Below, one piece after another: positions 36,494 through 44,662 of a stretch of DNA of 64,000 bases. The translations under genes were made by a program, and so were the position numbers. The first letter of the stretch is position 1; each line of letters begins with the position of its first letter. The notes under the pieces were generated by a model. It ran no database searches and was not told the DNA's origin. It saw only the letters and a program-made list of their open reading frames with translations. This DNA comes from Bacteroidales bacterium (GTDB lineage Bacteria; Bacteroidota; Bacteroidia; Bacteroidales; ML635J-15), in assembly GCA_003249955.1 (NCBI GenBank), contig QKHS01000017.1, positions 1-64,000 on the forward strand, in the 5' to 3' direction.

Positions 36494-37810
36494 ATGAAAG
36501 AAAACAAGTATTATTTAAAATGCGTCAAGTGCGAACATATTACTCCAGATTTCGGAACATGGTTTGAACAAAACCAGATTTGTCCGGAATGCGGAAGCAA
36601 GCACTCTGAAGTTTGGTATAACAGCGACTACAAAGAATTACCTTTAATTATAAAGGGCAATCCCGAAAGTTTTTGGCAATATTTCTATTATTTGCCTTTA
36701 TCAAAAAGAGAAAATATTGTTTCGCGCAATGAGGGAGCAGTTTCGTTACAGAAATGGTGGTTCCTTGAAGATTTTGCAAAAGAAAAATACGGGCTTGATC
36801 TTGAAGTATTGGTTTACCGTAATGATTTAAACGGTGGTACAGGAACGTTTAAAGATGTAGCAGCATCCCTTGCGGCAAGTATATTTAAAGAGAACGACAT
36901 TAAGCAATACTGTGTAGCATCAACAGGTAATACTGCAACTGCATATTCAAGATATTTGTCAATTGCAGGTATCAACTGTTCTGTATTTATCCCCGACAAT
37001 GCATTAAGAGCTTCTGAAGCTATGATCAGTGCATTTGGACAACGTGTTTTCAGAGTAAAAGGCGATTATGCCAAAGCAAAAGAAATTGCTGCTGCATATT
37101 CTAAAAAACATAATATTCTTATTTCTTCCGGGAACATTGATCCTATTCGTGTAGAAGCAAAAAAGACAATGGTTTTTGAATGGCTTCGCCAAATCAACAA
37201 AATGCCGGATGTTTATATTCAGGCAATAAGTGGCGGAACCGGACCTATCGCAATAGACAAAGGTATAAGGGAAATAAAATCTGTTTATCCAGACCTTAAA
37301 AATCCGAGATTTATAATGGTTCAGCCCGATGGTTGTGATCCTATGGTTCAGGCCTGGGAAAAAGCAACTTCAAGCGGATTTCCCGATGGTCACGAAAATG
37401 ATTACCCGGTTATTGACAATCCTAAGACAGAAGTTCCGACTCTTGCAACCGGAAATCCTGCAACATATCCGATAATTGCAAAATTGGTTAAAGATTCCGA
37501 AGGAACATTTATCCGGATGAAAGAATGCAAATTAGTACCTATAGGAAAATTAATAGCATACGAACGTAAAGTAATTCTGGGTCCGGCATCTGCTGTATGT
37601 GTAGCCGGGTTTTTCGAGGCTCTGAAAAAAGGCCTTATCAAAAACGGGGAAACAGTATTGCTCAACACAGGTGAAGGAGTACGCAGAGCTCCCGACTTTG
37701 TAGATCAGATGATTTACACGACTAAAAATGTTGATAGCGTTGACGAATGCGAACCGCATAATATTGACAGTTTCAGAAAACAACTATGGGATGATGTTCT
37801 GTCAGAATAA
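36494..37810 (+). CDS. Cysteate synthase-like PLP enzyme (threonine synthase homologue)
   Basis: Fold-type II PLP enzyme of 438 residues. The N terminus has a zinc-ribbon-like pair (Cys10, Cys13, Cys30, Cys33: CVKCEHI...CPECGS). The PLP lysine is Lys120 in GGTGTFKDVAAS, followed by STGNTATAYSRY (phosphate and substrate loop). Cysteate synthases (O-phosphoserine + sulfite to L-cysteate) belong to this threonine-synthase-like branch. Neighbouring oxoamine synthase and SDR genes make that activity the most likely one, supplying cysteate for capnine-type sulfonolipids. Plain threonine synthase is the alternative. Confidence 0.75.
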   Translation: MKENKYYLKCVKCEHITPDFGTWFEQNQICPECGSKHSEVWYNSDYKELPLIIKGNPESFWQYFYYLPLSKRENIVSRNEGAVSLQKWWFLEDFAKEKYGLDLEVLVYRNDLNGGTGTFKDVAASLAASIFKENDIKQYCVASTGNTATAYSRYLSIAGINCSVFIPDNALRASEAMISAFGQRVFRVKGDYAKAKEIAAAYSKKHNILISSGNIDPIRVEAKKTMVFEWLRQINKMPDVYIQAISGGTGPIAIDKGIREIKSVYPDLKNPRFIMVQPDGCDPMVQAWEKATSSGFPDGHENDYPVIDNPKTEVPTLATGNPATYPIIAKLVKDSEGTFIRMKECKLVPIGKLIAYERKVILGPASAVCVAGFFEALKKGLIKNGETVLLNTGEGVRRAPDFVDQMIYTTKNVDSVDECEPHNIDSFRKQLWDDVLSE

Positions 37811-37850
37811 GCGATTATTCATCGTTACCGAATAAAAACGACAGTTTAAA

Positions 37851-38648
37851 ATGCAGGAAATAAATAATAAAACAATCTGGATCACAGGAGCTTCTTCGGG
37901 TATCGGAGAAGCTTGTGCTTACCTGTTTGCAAAAGAAAACGCCAATCTTATACTAACCGCGCTGGAAGAAGACAAACTTGAAGAAGTAAAACTCAAATGT
38001 CTTGGTCTGGGAGGTAAATGTGAGATTCTGCCATACAACCTTGCTGATATTGATGGAATTGACGAACTGGTGTCTAAAGCTTTTTCTTTCTTCGGCAGAA
38101 TTGACGTTATGTACAACAATGCCGGGATAAGCCAACGCGGACTTGCCGGAGAAACACTTTTTTCTGTCGATAGAAAAATTATGGAAGTTAATTTTTTTGC
38201 TCCGGTAAAAATCACAAAATTATTATTACCGAAAATGATAGAAAACGGTGGCGGAACAATTGCAGTTACTACAAGCATTAGTGGCAGATTCGGATTCCCG
38301 CTGCGTTCTGCTTATTCATCATCCAAACATGCATTGTACGGGTTTTTCGAGACATTACATGCAGAATATTATGATAAGAATATCAGGGTAGTAATTGTTT
38401 GTCCCGGTAGAGTAAAAACCAACATTTCTTTCTACGCACTTGAGCAGGACGGAAAACAACATTCAAAACTAGATGCAGGACAGGCCGGCGGAATAACAAC
38501 AGAAGCAGCCGCAAAAAAAATAGTTAATGCGATAAAAAAACAAAAACCGGAAGTTCTGGTAGGGAAAAAAGAATTATTAATGGTTTATATTAAAAGATTC
38601 TTCCCTAATGTAGCCAGAAAACTAGTCCGAAAAATTAAACCGGAATAA
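37851..38648 (+). CDS. Short-chain reductase, probable 3-ketocapnine reductase
   Basis: The 265-residue classical SDR has TGASSGIGEAC for NAD(P) binding, YNNAGISQRG, the catalytic Ser in TTSISGRFG and YSSSK (Y-x3-K). The C-terminal tail VYIKRFFPNVARKLVRKIKPE is basic and amphipathic and may associate with membrane lipid. It resembles 3-ketosphinganine-reductase-like SDRs. Downstream of the oxoamine synthase and the cysteate-synthase-like gene, the natural role is reduction of the 3-keto group of the new sulfonolipid base. Intergenic distance to the previous gene is 40 nt. Confidence 0.72.
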   Translation: MQEINNKTIWITGASSGIGEACAYLFAKENANLILTALEEDKLEEVKLKCLGLGGKCEILPYNLADIDGIDELVSKAFSFFGRIDVMYNNAGISQRGLAGETLFSVDRKIMEVNFFAPVKITKLLLPKMIENGGGTIAVTTSISGRFGFPLRSAYSSSKHALYGFFETLHAEYYDKNIRVVIVCPGRVKTNISFYALEQDGKQHSKLDAGQAGGITTEAAAKKIVNAIKKQKPEVLVGKKELLMVYIKRFFPNVARKLVRKIKPE

Positions 38649-38962
38649 ATGCTATGAAGGCACAAAAAAAAGAAAACCCCTTTTAGTGTTTTGGTGTCTT
38701 AGTGGCAACAAAAATAGAATAGTATAATATTGATAAAAAAAGTAGCCACAAAAGCACGAAAGCACGAAAAAAGGAATATCCATTTAGTGTTTTAGCTTCG
38801 CTGAGGGCTAAAGCCATTGGTGTCTTAGTGGCAGGCAAAAAGAAAGAAAAAACTTAGTGGCGTAGAAATAAAATTAATTCGCCACGAAAGCACGAAAGCA
38901 CAAAAAAAAGAAAAGTCCCTTTAGTGTTTTAGTGTCTTAGTGGCAATAAAAAAATAAAAAAT
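38649..38962. repeat. Three hairpin-forming intergenic repeats
   Basis: The 314-bp spacer holds no gene but three related units at about 38656-38707, 38745-38832 and 38881-38944. Each right half contains TTTAGTGTTTTAGTGTCTTAG or a variant, ending in GTGGC. Units 2 and 3 start with GCCAC followed by tandem AAAGCACG, so each can fold back imperfectly on itself (16 of 21 arm positions pair in unit 3). A half-unit (CTTAGTGGCG) is at 38853-38862. This resembles dispersed repeats seen between genes in Bacteroidota genomes. Confidence 0.75.
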
Positions 38963-40054
38963 ATGGAAAATTACATTATAAGCGGAGTACAACAAATAGG
39001 TATCGGAGTTGAAAAATTTGAAGAAGCATGGAAATACTATATTGATGTATTTAATATGGATTGCCGTATTCTTGAGGATGATACAGTTGCAGAATTGATG
39101 TTGCCATATACAGGGAACAGCCCTCAAAAACGCCATGCCTGTATTGCAATTAACATGCAGGGCGGCGGTGGATTTGAGATCTGGCAATACTCAAACCGCA
39201 AACCCAAAACCATAGATTTCGACATCAATATGGGCGATTTTGGGGTGCTGGTTGCAAAAATAAAAAGCCGCAATGTTAATCTTACATTTGACGAATTTAA
39301 GAAAAATCCGAAAGTTAAAATCCTCGGAGGCTTAAACAAATCTATTGACGGCAATTATACATTTTTCATGAAGGATCCTTTCGGAAATATTTTTCAGATT
39401 GTTCATGATGATTACATCCTGAGAGACGAAGGCAGAACTTCAGGCGGGCCGGTTGGTGCAATGATCGGAGTGTCTGACATTGAAAAATCAATGACTGTTT
39501 ACCGGGACATTCTGGGTTACGATAAAGTAATAGCTGATGTAACCGGGACATTTGAGGACATTTCTGCTCTTAACTCCGGGACTCAAAAATTCCGCAGACT
39601 TTTACTTACTCATTCTGAGCCAAGAAAAGGAAGTTTCAGCAAATTATTCGGACAGTCTTATGTGGAATTAATTCAGGCATTGGAACGCACTCCACGTAAA
39701 ATTTACGAAGGAAGATTCTGGGGCGATCCCGGATTTATTCAAATTTGTTTCGATATAAAAAACATGGACGGACTGAGAAAAAAATGTGAAAGTCTTGGTT
39801 ACCCGTTTACAGTTGACAGTTCGGTAAAACACAACGATGTAAACTCTTTCGACATGGGCGAAGCTGCAGGCCACTTCACTTATATCGAAGACCCGGACGG
39901 AAACCTGATAGAGTTTGTTGAAACTCACAAAATCCCGCTCATAAAAAAACTCGGAATAAACCTTAACCTTCGCAAACGCGATCCCGAAAAATCATTACCT
40001 ATGTGGATGCTTAAAGCTTTAAGGTTTGGCAGGGTAAAATCAGAAAGTTTATAA
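38963..40054 (+). CDS. Protein with two VOC (glyoxalase/dioxygenase-fold) domains
   Basis: The 363-residue protein has an N-terminal VOC domain (about 5-150, GVQQIGIGVEKFEEAWKYY ... FFMKDPFGNIFQIV) and a C-terminal one (about 165-330, GAMIGVSDIEKSMTVYRDILGY ... FTYIEDPDGNLIEFVE). Candidate metal residues include His and Glu at the ends of these blocks (for example EDPDGNLIEF). It resembles 4-hydroxyphenylpyruvate-dioxygenase/glyoxalase-fold proteins, but the substrate is unknown. It lies downstream of the sulfonolipid set behind repeat DNA, so cotranscription is uncertain. Confidence 0.75.
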   Translation: MENYIISGVQQIGIGVEKFEEAWKYYIDVFNMDCRILEDDTVAELMLPYTGNSPQKRHACIAINMQGGGGFEIWQYSNRKPKTIDFDINMGDFGVLVAKIKSRNVNLTFDEFKKNPKVKILGGLNKSIDGNYTFFMKDPFGNIFQIVHDDYILRDEGRTSGGPVGAMIGVSDIEKSMTVYRDILGYDKVIADVTGTFEDISALNSGTQKFRRLLLTHSEPRKGSFSKLFGQSYVELIQALERTPRKIYEGRFWGDPGFIQICFDIKNMDGLRKKCESLGYPFTVDSSVKHNDVNSFDMGEAAGHFTYIEDPDGNLIEFVETHKIPLIKKLGINLNLRKRDPEKSLPMWMLKALRFGRVKSESL

Positions 40055-40074
40055 AAATTACTTATAGATTTAAT

Positions 40075-41346
40075 TTATAATAATGCTGGTCTGTTTTGAT
40101 CAGCATTATTTATAAGAGACCAGTTCCAATAAGGAACTACAATAATTTTACCTGCTTCAGTTAGTATTTCTTCATGCTCATCATAAGTAATAATATAAGA
40201 TTCCTTAATGTTTAATTCCCGCATTGAATACAACAGAGATTTTATTTCCCGTTCACGTGTCTCATAATCCTTTATCGAAATACAAACCTGAATAAGTAAT
40301 AATTTCTCAGGAATAAAGAAATCAGTTTCATAAATTCTTTTAAAGAAAAAAATGTCCGATTGATATCGTCTGCGTAACTCAATATAAACCAGATTTTCCA
40401 GAAGTTTTGATTTCTGATCGTATAAGAACAAATTCAATATACCGGTATCTGCAAAATAAAACTTCTTTTTCGTCTCTTTTTCTGAAAATTTAGAAGTGTA
40501 ATTTGAAATGCTGAAAATTAAAAAAGACTCCTCCAGGTAACCAAAATACTCGATAAGAGTTCCTGTGCCAACTTTAGCATTTGCAGAATTAAGAATATTT
40601 TTAATTCTGTTAAAAGATGTTTCGTTATTAACTGACTCTGCAATCTTTTTAATTAACATTTTAAGTGCAAATTCATTTTTCAGTTTATATCTGGCGATAA
40701 TATCGCCAAAAAATACTTTCTGAAACACATTGCTTAGACAATTCCGTTTATCATTGTATTTTATACACTCCGGCAAGCCACCGAAGTGTAAATATTCATC
40801 CATCATCTTTACTATTTGAGTCTTTTGATTACCATATTCAAAGTTTTCAGCTAAAACTACATTATTAAAAACAAGAAATTCACGAAAAGATAATGCCTGT
40901 ATTTCCTTTACCAAAAATCTGCCTCCCAGCGTAGTGGCAATCTCTCTCGACAGCATATTGGCATTACTGCCTGTTATTGATATGCTATAACCTGAGTCTG
41001 CAAGCCGACGACAAAACTTTTCCCATCCGTAAATATTTTGAATCTCGTCAAAAAAAACAGCAGGTTTTTTATTAAATAACTGATTATATGCCTCAAGTAA
41101 AAGATCAAAATCAGAAACCGTAAATTCCATTAGCCTTTCATCTTCAAAATTGATGTACATATAATCCGTACTATTTCTGCTCTTGATTAAATTGTAAATC
41201 AGGAATGTTTTACCAGCACGTCGCATTCCTACAAACACATAGTTTGCTTTCTCTTCAAGCTCAATAATTCTGTCCTCAAAATCAAGAGACCGGATATATT
41301 CATGGCTCTCAATTATTATCTTTTTAATGTTTTCGATACTTATCAT
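40075..41346 (-). CDS. AAA_14/DUF4143 family ATPase
   Basis: The 423-residue protein has a Walker A motif GMRRAGKT (40-47), Walker B AVFFDEIQ (about 95-102), and sensor-like SITGSNANML. The DUF4143 C-terminal region follows (LIEYFGYLEESFLIFSISNYTSKFS, KKKFYFADTGILNL, ENLVYIELRRR). Such ATPases are abundant and often occur in variable regions of Bacteroidota genomes. Functions proposed include nucleic-acid handling or toxin-antitoxin-like roles, none proven. Upstream lie three 20-bp repeats that probably regulate it. The gene has no operon partner. Confidence 0.85.
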   Translation of the reverse strand: MISIENIKKIIIESHEYIRSLDFEDRIIELEEKANYVFVGMRRAGKTFLIYNLIKSRNSTDYMYINFEDERLMEFTVSDFDLLLEAYNQLFNKKPAVFFDEIQNIYGWEKFCRRLADSGYSISITGSNANMLSREIATTLGGRFLVKEIQALSFREFLVFNNVVLAENFEYGNQKTQIVKMMDEYLHFGGLPECIKYNDKRNCLSNVFQKVFFGDIIARYKLKNEFALKMLIKKIAESVNNETSFNRIKNILNSANAKVGTGTLIEYFGYLEESFLIFSISNYTSKFSEKETKKKFYFADTGILNLFLYDQKSKLLENLVYIELRRRYQSDIFFFKRIYETDFFIPEKLLLIQVCISIKDYETREREIKSLLYSMRELNIKESYIITYDEHEEILTEAGKIIVVPYWNWSLINNADQNRPALL

Positions 41347-41385
41347 AAGTCCTTAACTTTGTGTTATTATTTACAAAGATAACTA

Positions 41386-41469
41386 TTTTATTCTAATTAC
41401 AGAACATTTTTAAGCAATTTTATTCCACATACAGAACAAAATAGCTATTTTTTATTCTACAAGCAGAAT
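41386..41469. repeat. Three 20-bp direct repeats with an exact 32-bp period
   Basis: Copies at 41386-41405, 41418-41437 and 41450-41469, consensus TTTTATTCYAMNWRCAGAAY, separated by two 12-nt spacers of unrelated sequence. Each copy also contains a small dyad (TTCT/AGAA in copies 1 and 3). They lie 40-123 bp upstream of the minus-strand ATPase start. A period of 32 bp is about three helical turns, so sites would be on one DNA face, as for cooperative protein binding. The remaining 293-bp spacer (41347-41639) shows no gene. Confidence 0.75.
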
Positions 41470-41611
41470 GTTTTAACCAACTCAGTTCTTTACAATTCAT
41501 TTTCGTCAAACAAAAAGCTTCTGTAATAAACAAAAACATGTAAGCTAAACCACGGACTTTCTCTAATTTTTTTCTGACTATAAAAATTTTATCCCGTTAC
41601 ATTTTTTTTAC

Positions 41612-41619
41612 TAATTTTG
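41612..41619 (+). promoter_or_regulatory. -7 box of the surface-polysaccharide operon
   Basis: TAATTTTG fits TAnnTTTG, 20 nt before the GTG start at 41640. The -33 region is AT-rich without a clear TTTG. Confidence 0.45.
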
Positions 41620-41639
41620 TGTAAATCAACTTAAATAAG

Positions 41640-42590
41640 GTGGGTAAGAGGATTATAGTAACCGGAGGTGCAGGTTTTATTGGCAGTAATTTGTGTGATT
41701 ATCTGATAGCAAACAATCATGAGGTAGTTTGCATTGATAGTTTTGATGATTATTATGCTCCGAATATAAAGAGGCAAAACCTGACCAGAGCTTTGACCAA
41801 ACCGGGTTTTATCCTTCTGGAATCAGATATTAAGGATATTGATTTTATCTCAGGTAAACTTAAAGGCAATTTTGATGCAATAATACATCTGGCAGCCAAA
41901 GCAGGAGTAAGATATTCGTTAACACACCCGGTTGGTTATGAAGAAAGTAATGTCGCAGGAACTAAAAACATTCTTGAGCTTGCTGTAGAAAAAAAAATAA
42001 AACAATTTGTATTTGCCTCATCATCAAGCATATATGGCAATGCTCCCGCACCGTTTAACGAAGACTATAATGATTTACATCCTATAAGTCCATACGCGCA
42101 AACCAAGCTTTTTTCCGAAAAAACAGGTAAAGAGTTTTCAGAGAAATATGATATAAATTTTATATCTCTCAGGTTCTTTTCTGTTTACGGGCCAAGATTG
42201 CGTCCCGATCTGGTGATGAATAAGATTGCAGGTAGCATCTACAAAAATGAAAAACTGAAAATATTCGGAGATGGCAGCACTTCACGCGATTACACATATG
42301 TCGATGATATTATCTCCGGCATTATTAAAGCCATTAATTATAAAGAATCAAAATTTGAGACATTTAATCTCGGGAACGGAAACCCGATAAAACTTACCGA
42401 TATTATTTCTTTGTTTGAGCAGGAAACAGGAAAAAAAGTAAATATTGAATTCGTTGATTCTATAAAAGGAGAATCAGATATTACCTGGGCAGATAATTCC
42501 AAAGCAAAAAAAATGATAGGATTTGAACCACAAACAGATATCCGCAAAGGCATTAATAACTATCTGGAATGGTATAAAAGCAAGCTGTAG
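41640..42590 (+). CDS. NAD-dependent epimerase, UDP-glucuronate 4-epimerase-like
   Basis: Extended SDR of 316 residues: TGGAGFIGSN (NAD binding), then DSFDDYYAPNIK, AAKAGVRYSLTHP (a motif of UDP-glucuronate 4-epimerases), the catalytic Ser in ASSSSIYG and YAQTK. It probably interconverts a UDP-uronic acid for polysaccharide synthesis. It starts with GTG, as the promoter box and first conserved residues (GKRIIVTGG) require. It is the first gene of a six-gene operon: export ABC genes follow after 6 nt. Confidence 0.88.
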   Translation: MGKRIIVTGGAGFIGSNLCDYLIANNHEVVCIDSFDDYYAPNIKRQNLTRALTKPGFILLESDIKDIDFISGKLKGNFDAIIHLAAKAGVRYSLTHPVGYEESNVAGTKNILELAVEKKIKQFVFASSSSIYGNAPAPFNEDYNDLHPISPYAQTKLFSEKTGKEFSEKYDINFISLRFFSVYGPRLRPDLVMNKIAGSIYKNEKLKIFGDGSTSRDYTYVDDIISGIIKAINYKESKFETFNLGNGNPIKLTDIISLFEQETGKKVNIEFVDSIKGESDITWADNSKAKKMIGFEPQTDIRKGINNYLEWYKSKL

Positions 42591-42596
42591 TAACTT

Positions 42597-43415
42597 ATGG
42601 AACATAAACTGATAAGCCCGAAAAATAAAATTAGCCTTCACTCCTATTTAAGACTCATATGGGATTATCGCTACTTCTCGCATTCACTTGCAGTTGGTGA
42701 AATAAAGAACAAGCATGCCCGTACTTTTACAGGACTATTTCTTAGCGTAATTCAATCACTGATAGGACTGGCTGTTTACTGGCTGATATTTGGAATCGCG
42801 ATTAAAATTAATACCGGAGATATTCCATATCCGGTTTTTGCATTACCAGGAATAATTGTCTGGCAGTATTTTTCTTATCTTGTAGGAAACAGCAGCGGAG
42901 TTTTAACAAACTCCGAACATCTGATAAACAAACTTTATTTCCCGCGAATCAATCTGACTCTTGCCAAAATTTTGCCGGGACTACTGGATTTCGGAAGCGG
43001 ATTTTTGGTTTTTCTGGTAATATTCCTGATTTTCGGAGTCAGCTTTTCAATAACATGGCTGGCAATTCCACTGGTAGTAATTGTTTTAATTGTTTGTGGC
43101 CTTACTCTTGGGTTATGGACAAGCATTTTGTCACTTTACGTAAGGGATCTCAGCCAGATAATAATTCAGGTTACTAATTTTTTAATTTTCGTAACACCTG
43201 TTTTTTATCCCGGCACTATAGTTCCCGGCAATTTCCGGTTTATTTTGTATCTCAATCCGGTGGCCGGAGTTATAGAATACTTCCGAGCAATCTTATTTGG
43301 CAGTACTTTGCCTGACAATGGATATCTGATAGGATTTGCAATAATTTCGGTTCTGTTTGTTTCGGCAGTTATTGTTTATAAACGAATTGAAAAACAAATT
43401 ACAGATTTGTTATGA
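42597..43415 (+). CDS. ABC-2 type permease for polysaccharide export (Wzm/TagG-like)
   Basis: The 272-residue integral membrane protein has about six hydrophobic helices. It has the ABC-2 polysaccharide-exporter pattern: HSLAVGEIKNKHARTFTGLFLSVIQSLIGLAVYWLIFG, GNSSGVLTNSEHLINKLYFPR, and DLSQIIIQVTNFLIFVTPVFYPG before YLNPVAGVIEYFRAILFG. It pairs with the following ATPase gene (4-nt overlap) to move a lipid-linked glycan across the inner membrane. Confidence 0.88.
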   Translation: MEHKLISPKNKISLHSYLRLIWDYRYFSHSLAVGEIKNKHARTFTGLFLSVIQSLIGLAVYWLIFGIAIKINTGDIPYPVFALPGIIVWQYFSYLVGNSSGVLTNSEHLINKLYFPRINLTLAKILPGLLDFGSGFLVFLVIFLIFGVSFSITWLAIPLVVIVLIVCGLTLGLWTSILSLYVRDLSQIIIQVTNFLIFVTPVFYPGTIVPGNFRFILYLNPVAGVIEYFRAILFGSTLPDNGYLIGFAIISVLFVSAVIVYKRIEKQITDLL

Positions 43416-44662
43416 AAAGCGGGAAAGCCATAATAATAAAGGGATTAAGCAAAGAGTACTATAAAAAGGATTCTTCGACTTCAGGATTTTTTGACAAATT
43501 AAGGCCAAACAAATCAGGACAGTCCTTTTTTGCTCTCAAAGATATTAACCTCGAAATTAATCGCGGTGAAGTAATTGGCATTATTGGTTCAAATGGTGCC
43601 GGGAAAAGCACCCTTTTAAAAATTCTGGCAGAAGTAACTCCCCCAACTTCAGGAAGCGTAGAGGTTTTTGGCAAAGTTGCTTCAATACTCGAAATAGGGA
43701 TTGGATTCCAACCTGAATTATCAGGATATGAAAACATTTTTTTGTCGGGAAAACTTTATGGTCTGACAAAAAAACAGATAATCTCAAAACTGGACAAAAT
43801 AATCGAAATGTTCGGATTTCCTGATTTCATAAATACCGAAGTAAAACACTATTCATCGGGAATGTACATGAGACTGGCCTTTTCGATAATCATCAATATC
43901 GAAGCAGACATTTATTTATTTGACGAGATTTTAAGTGTCGGAGACTCTGTATTTCAGGGGAGAGCATTAAAAGAAATAGAAAAACTCAGAGAAACATCTG
44001 CCACAATTTGTATTGTAACCCATACTCCCAAAATCATATATCACTTATGTGACAGAATGATTTTATTAGACAAGGGAAGTCTTATTTTTAATGAAGATCC
44101 TAACTCCACAATCATAGAGTATCAAAAAGCCTCTTCTTTGAAACAGTCTGAGGTAATATCAAAAAACAATTTCGTTGATGTTAACACATTATCAAATCTT
44201 AAGAGATGTTTCATTGATCTTAACGGAGCTTCGTTTGATTTACTGAATTTTAAAATTTACAATCCCGATCATAATGAAGAAAAAATATGTGGAGATAAAG
44301 AAATAACCGTAGAATTAAATTTCAGTTACATTTCTTCTCAGGATTTCAGATTGATCTTACTTATTCAGGACCAGTACGGAACTGCTATTGTTACTCATTT
44401 TGCCGAAATTGAAAAATCACAGGTAAAAAATGACGTTAACTTATTAATGATTTTTCCTGAAAATTCTCTAAATGCATCAAGGTTTGTTTTTGACGTACTT
44501 ATTTCCGACACCAATAATAAAATAATTATAGGGTACAGAAATATTACCAAGGTCGATATTACTAATGATACCAATAAAATTTCAAGATTCATGGGATATG
44601 TAAATATTCCTGTTAAAAATATAGTTTCTGTAAATAAAAATAAAAATGGAAATACCATTTAA
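43412..44662 (+). CDS. ABC transporter ATPase for polysaccharide export (Wzt/TagH-like)
   Basis: The 416-residue protein has Walker A GSNGAGKS (59-66), the signature YSSGMYMRL, Walker B IYLFDEILSVGD and the H-loop THTPKI. The unusual glycine-poor signature is normal in Wzt/TagH ATPases. Residues from about 245 on form a beta-rich C-terminal domain (EKICGDKEITVELNFSYISS...), as in Wzt proteins that recognise the glycan end. It overlaps the permease by 4 nt and the next gene by 17 nt. Confidence 0.88.
   Translation: MKSGKAIIIKGLSKEYYKKDSSTSGFFDKLRPNKSGQSFFALKDINLEINRGEVIGIIGSNGAGKSTLLKILAEVTPPTSGSVEVFGKVASILEIGIGFQPELSGYENIFLSGKLYGLTKKQIISKLDKIIEMFGFPDFINTEVKHYSSGMYMRLAFSIIINIEADIYLFDEILSVGDSVFQGRALKEIEKLRETSATICIVTHTPKIIYHLCDRMILLDKGSLIFNEDPNSTIIEYQKASSLKQSEVISKNNFVDVNTLSNLKRCFIDLNGASFDLLNFKIYNPDHNEEKICGDKEITVELNFSYISSQDFRLILLIQDQYGTAIVTHFAEIEKSQVKNDVNLLMIFPENSLNASRFVFDVLISDTNNKIIIGYRNITKVDITNDTNKISRFMGYVNIPVKNIVSVNKNKNGNTI

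Noticed and set aside
36494-37810. Housekeeping threonine synthase
   Set aside because: Possible by family, but the adjacent oxoamine synthase and SDR and the lack of thrA/thrB neighbours favour cysteate synthase. Kept as an alternative only.
38649-38962. Short coding sequence in the repeat region
   Set aside because: Frames in this stretch come from the AAAGCACGAAA-type repeats and have no start site or conserved domain.
41386-41469. CRISPR array
   Set aside because: Only three 20-bp repeats with 12-nt spacers and no cas gene; the size fits protein-binding sites, not CRISPR.
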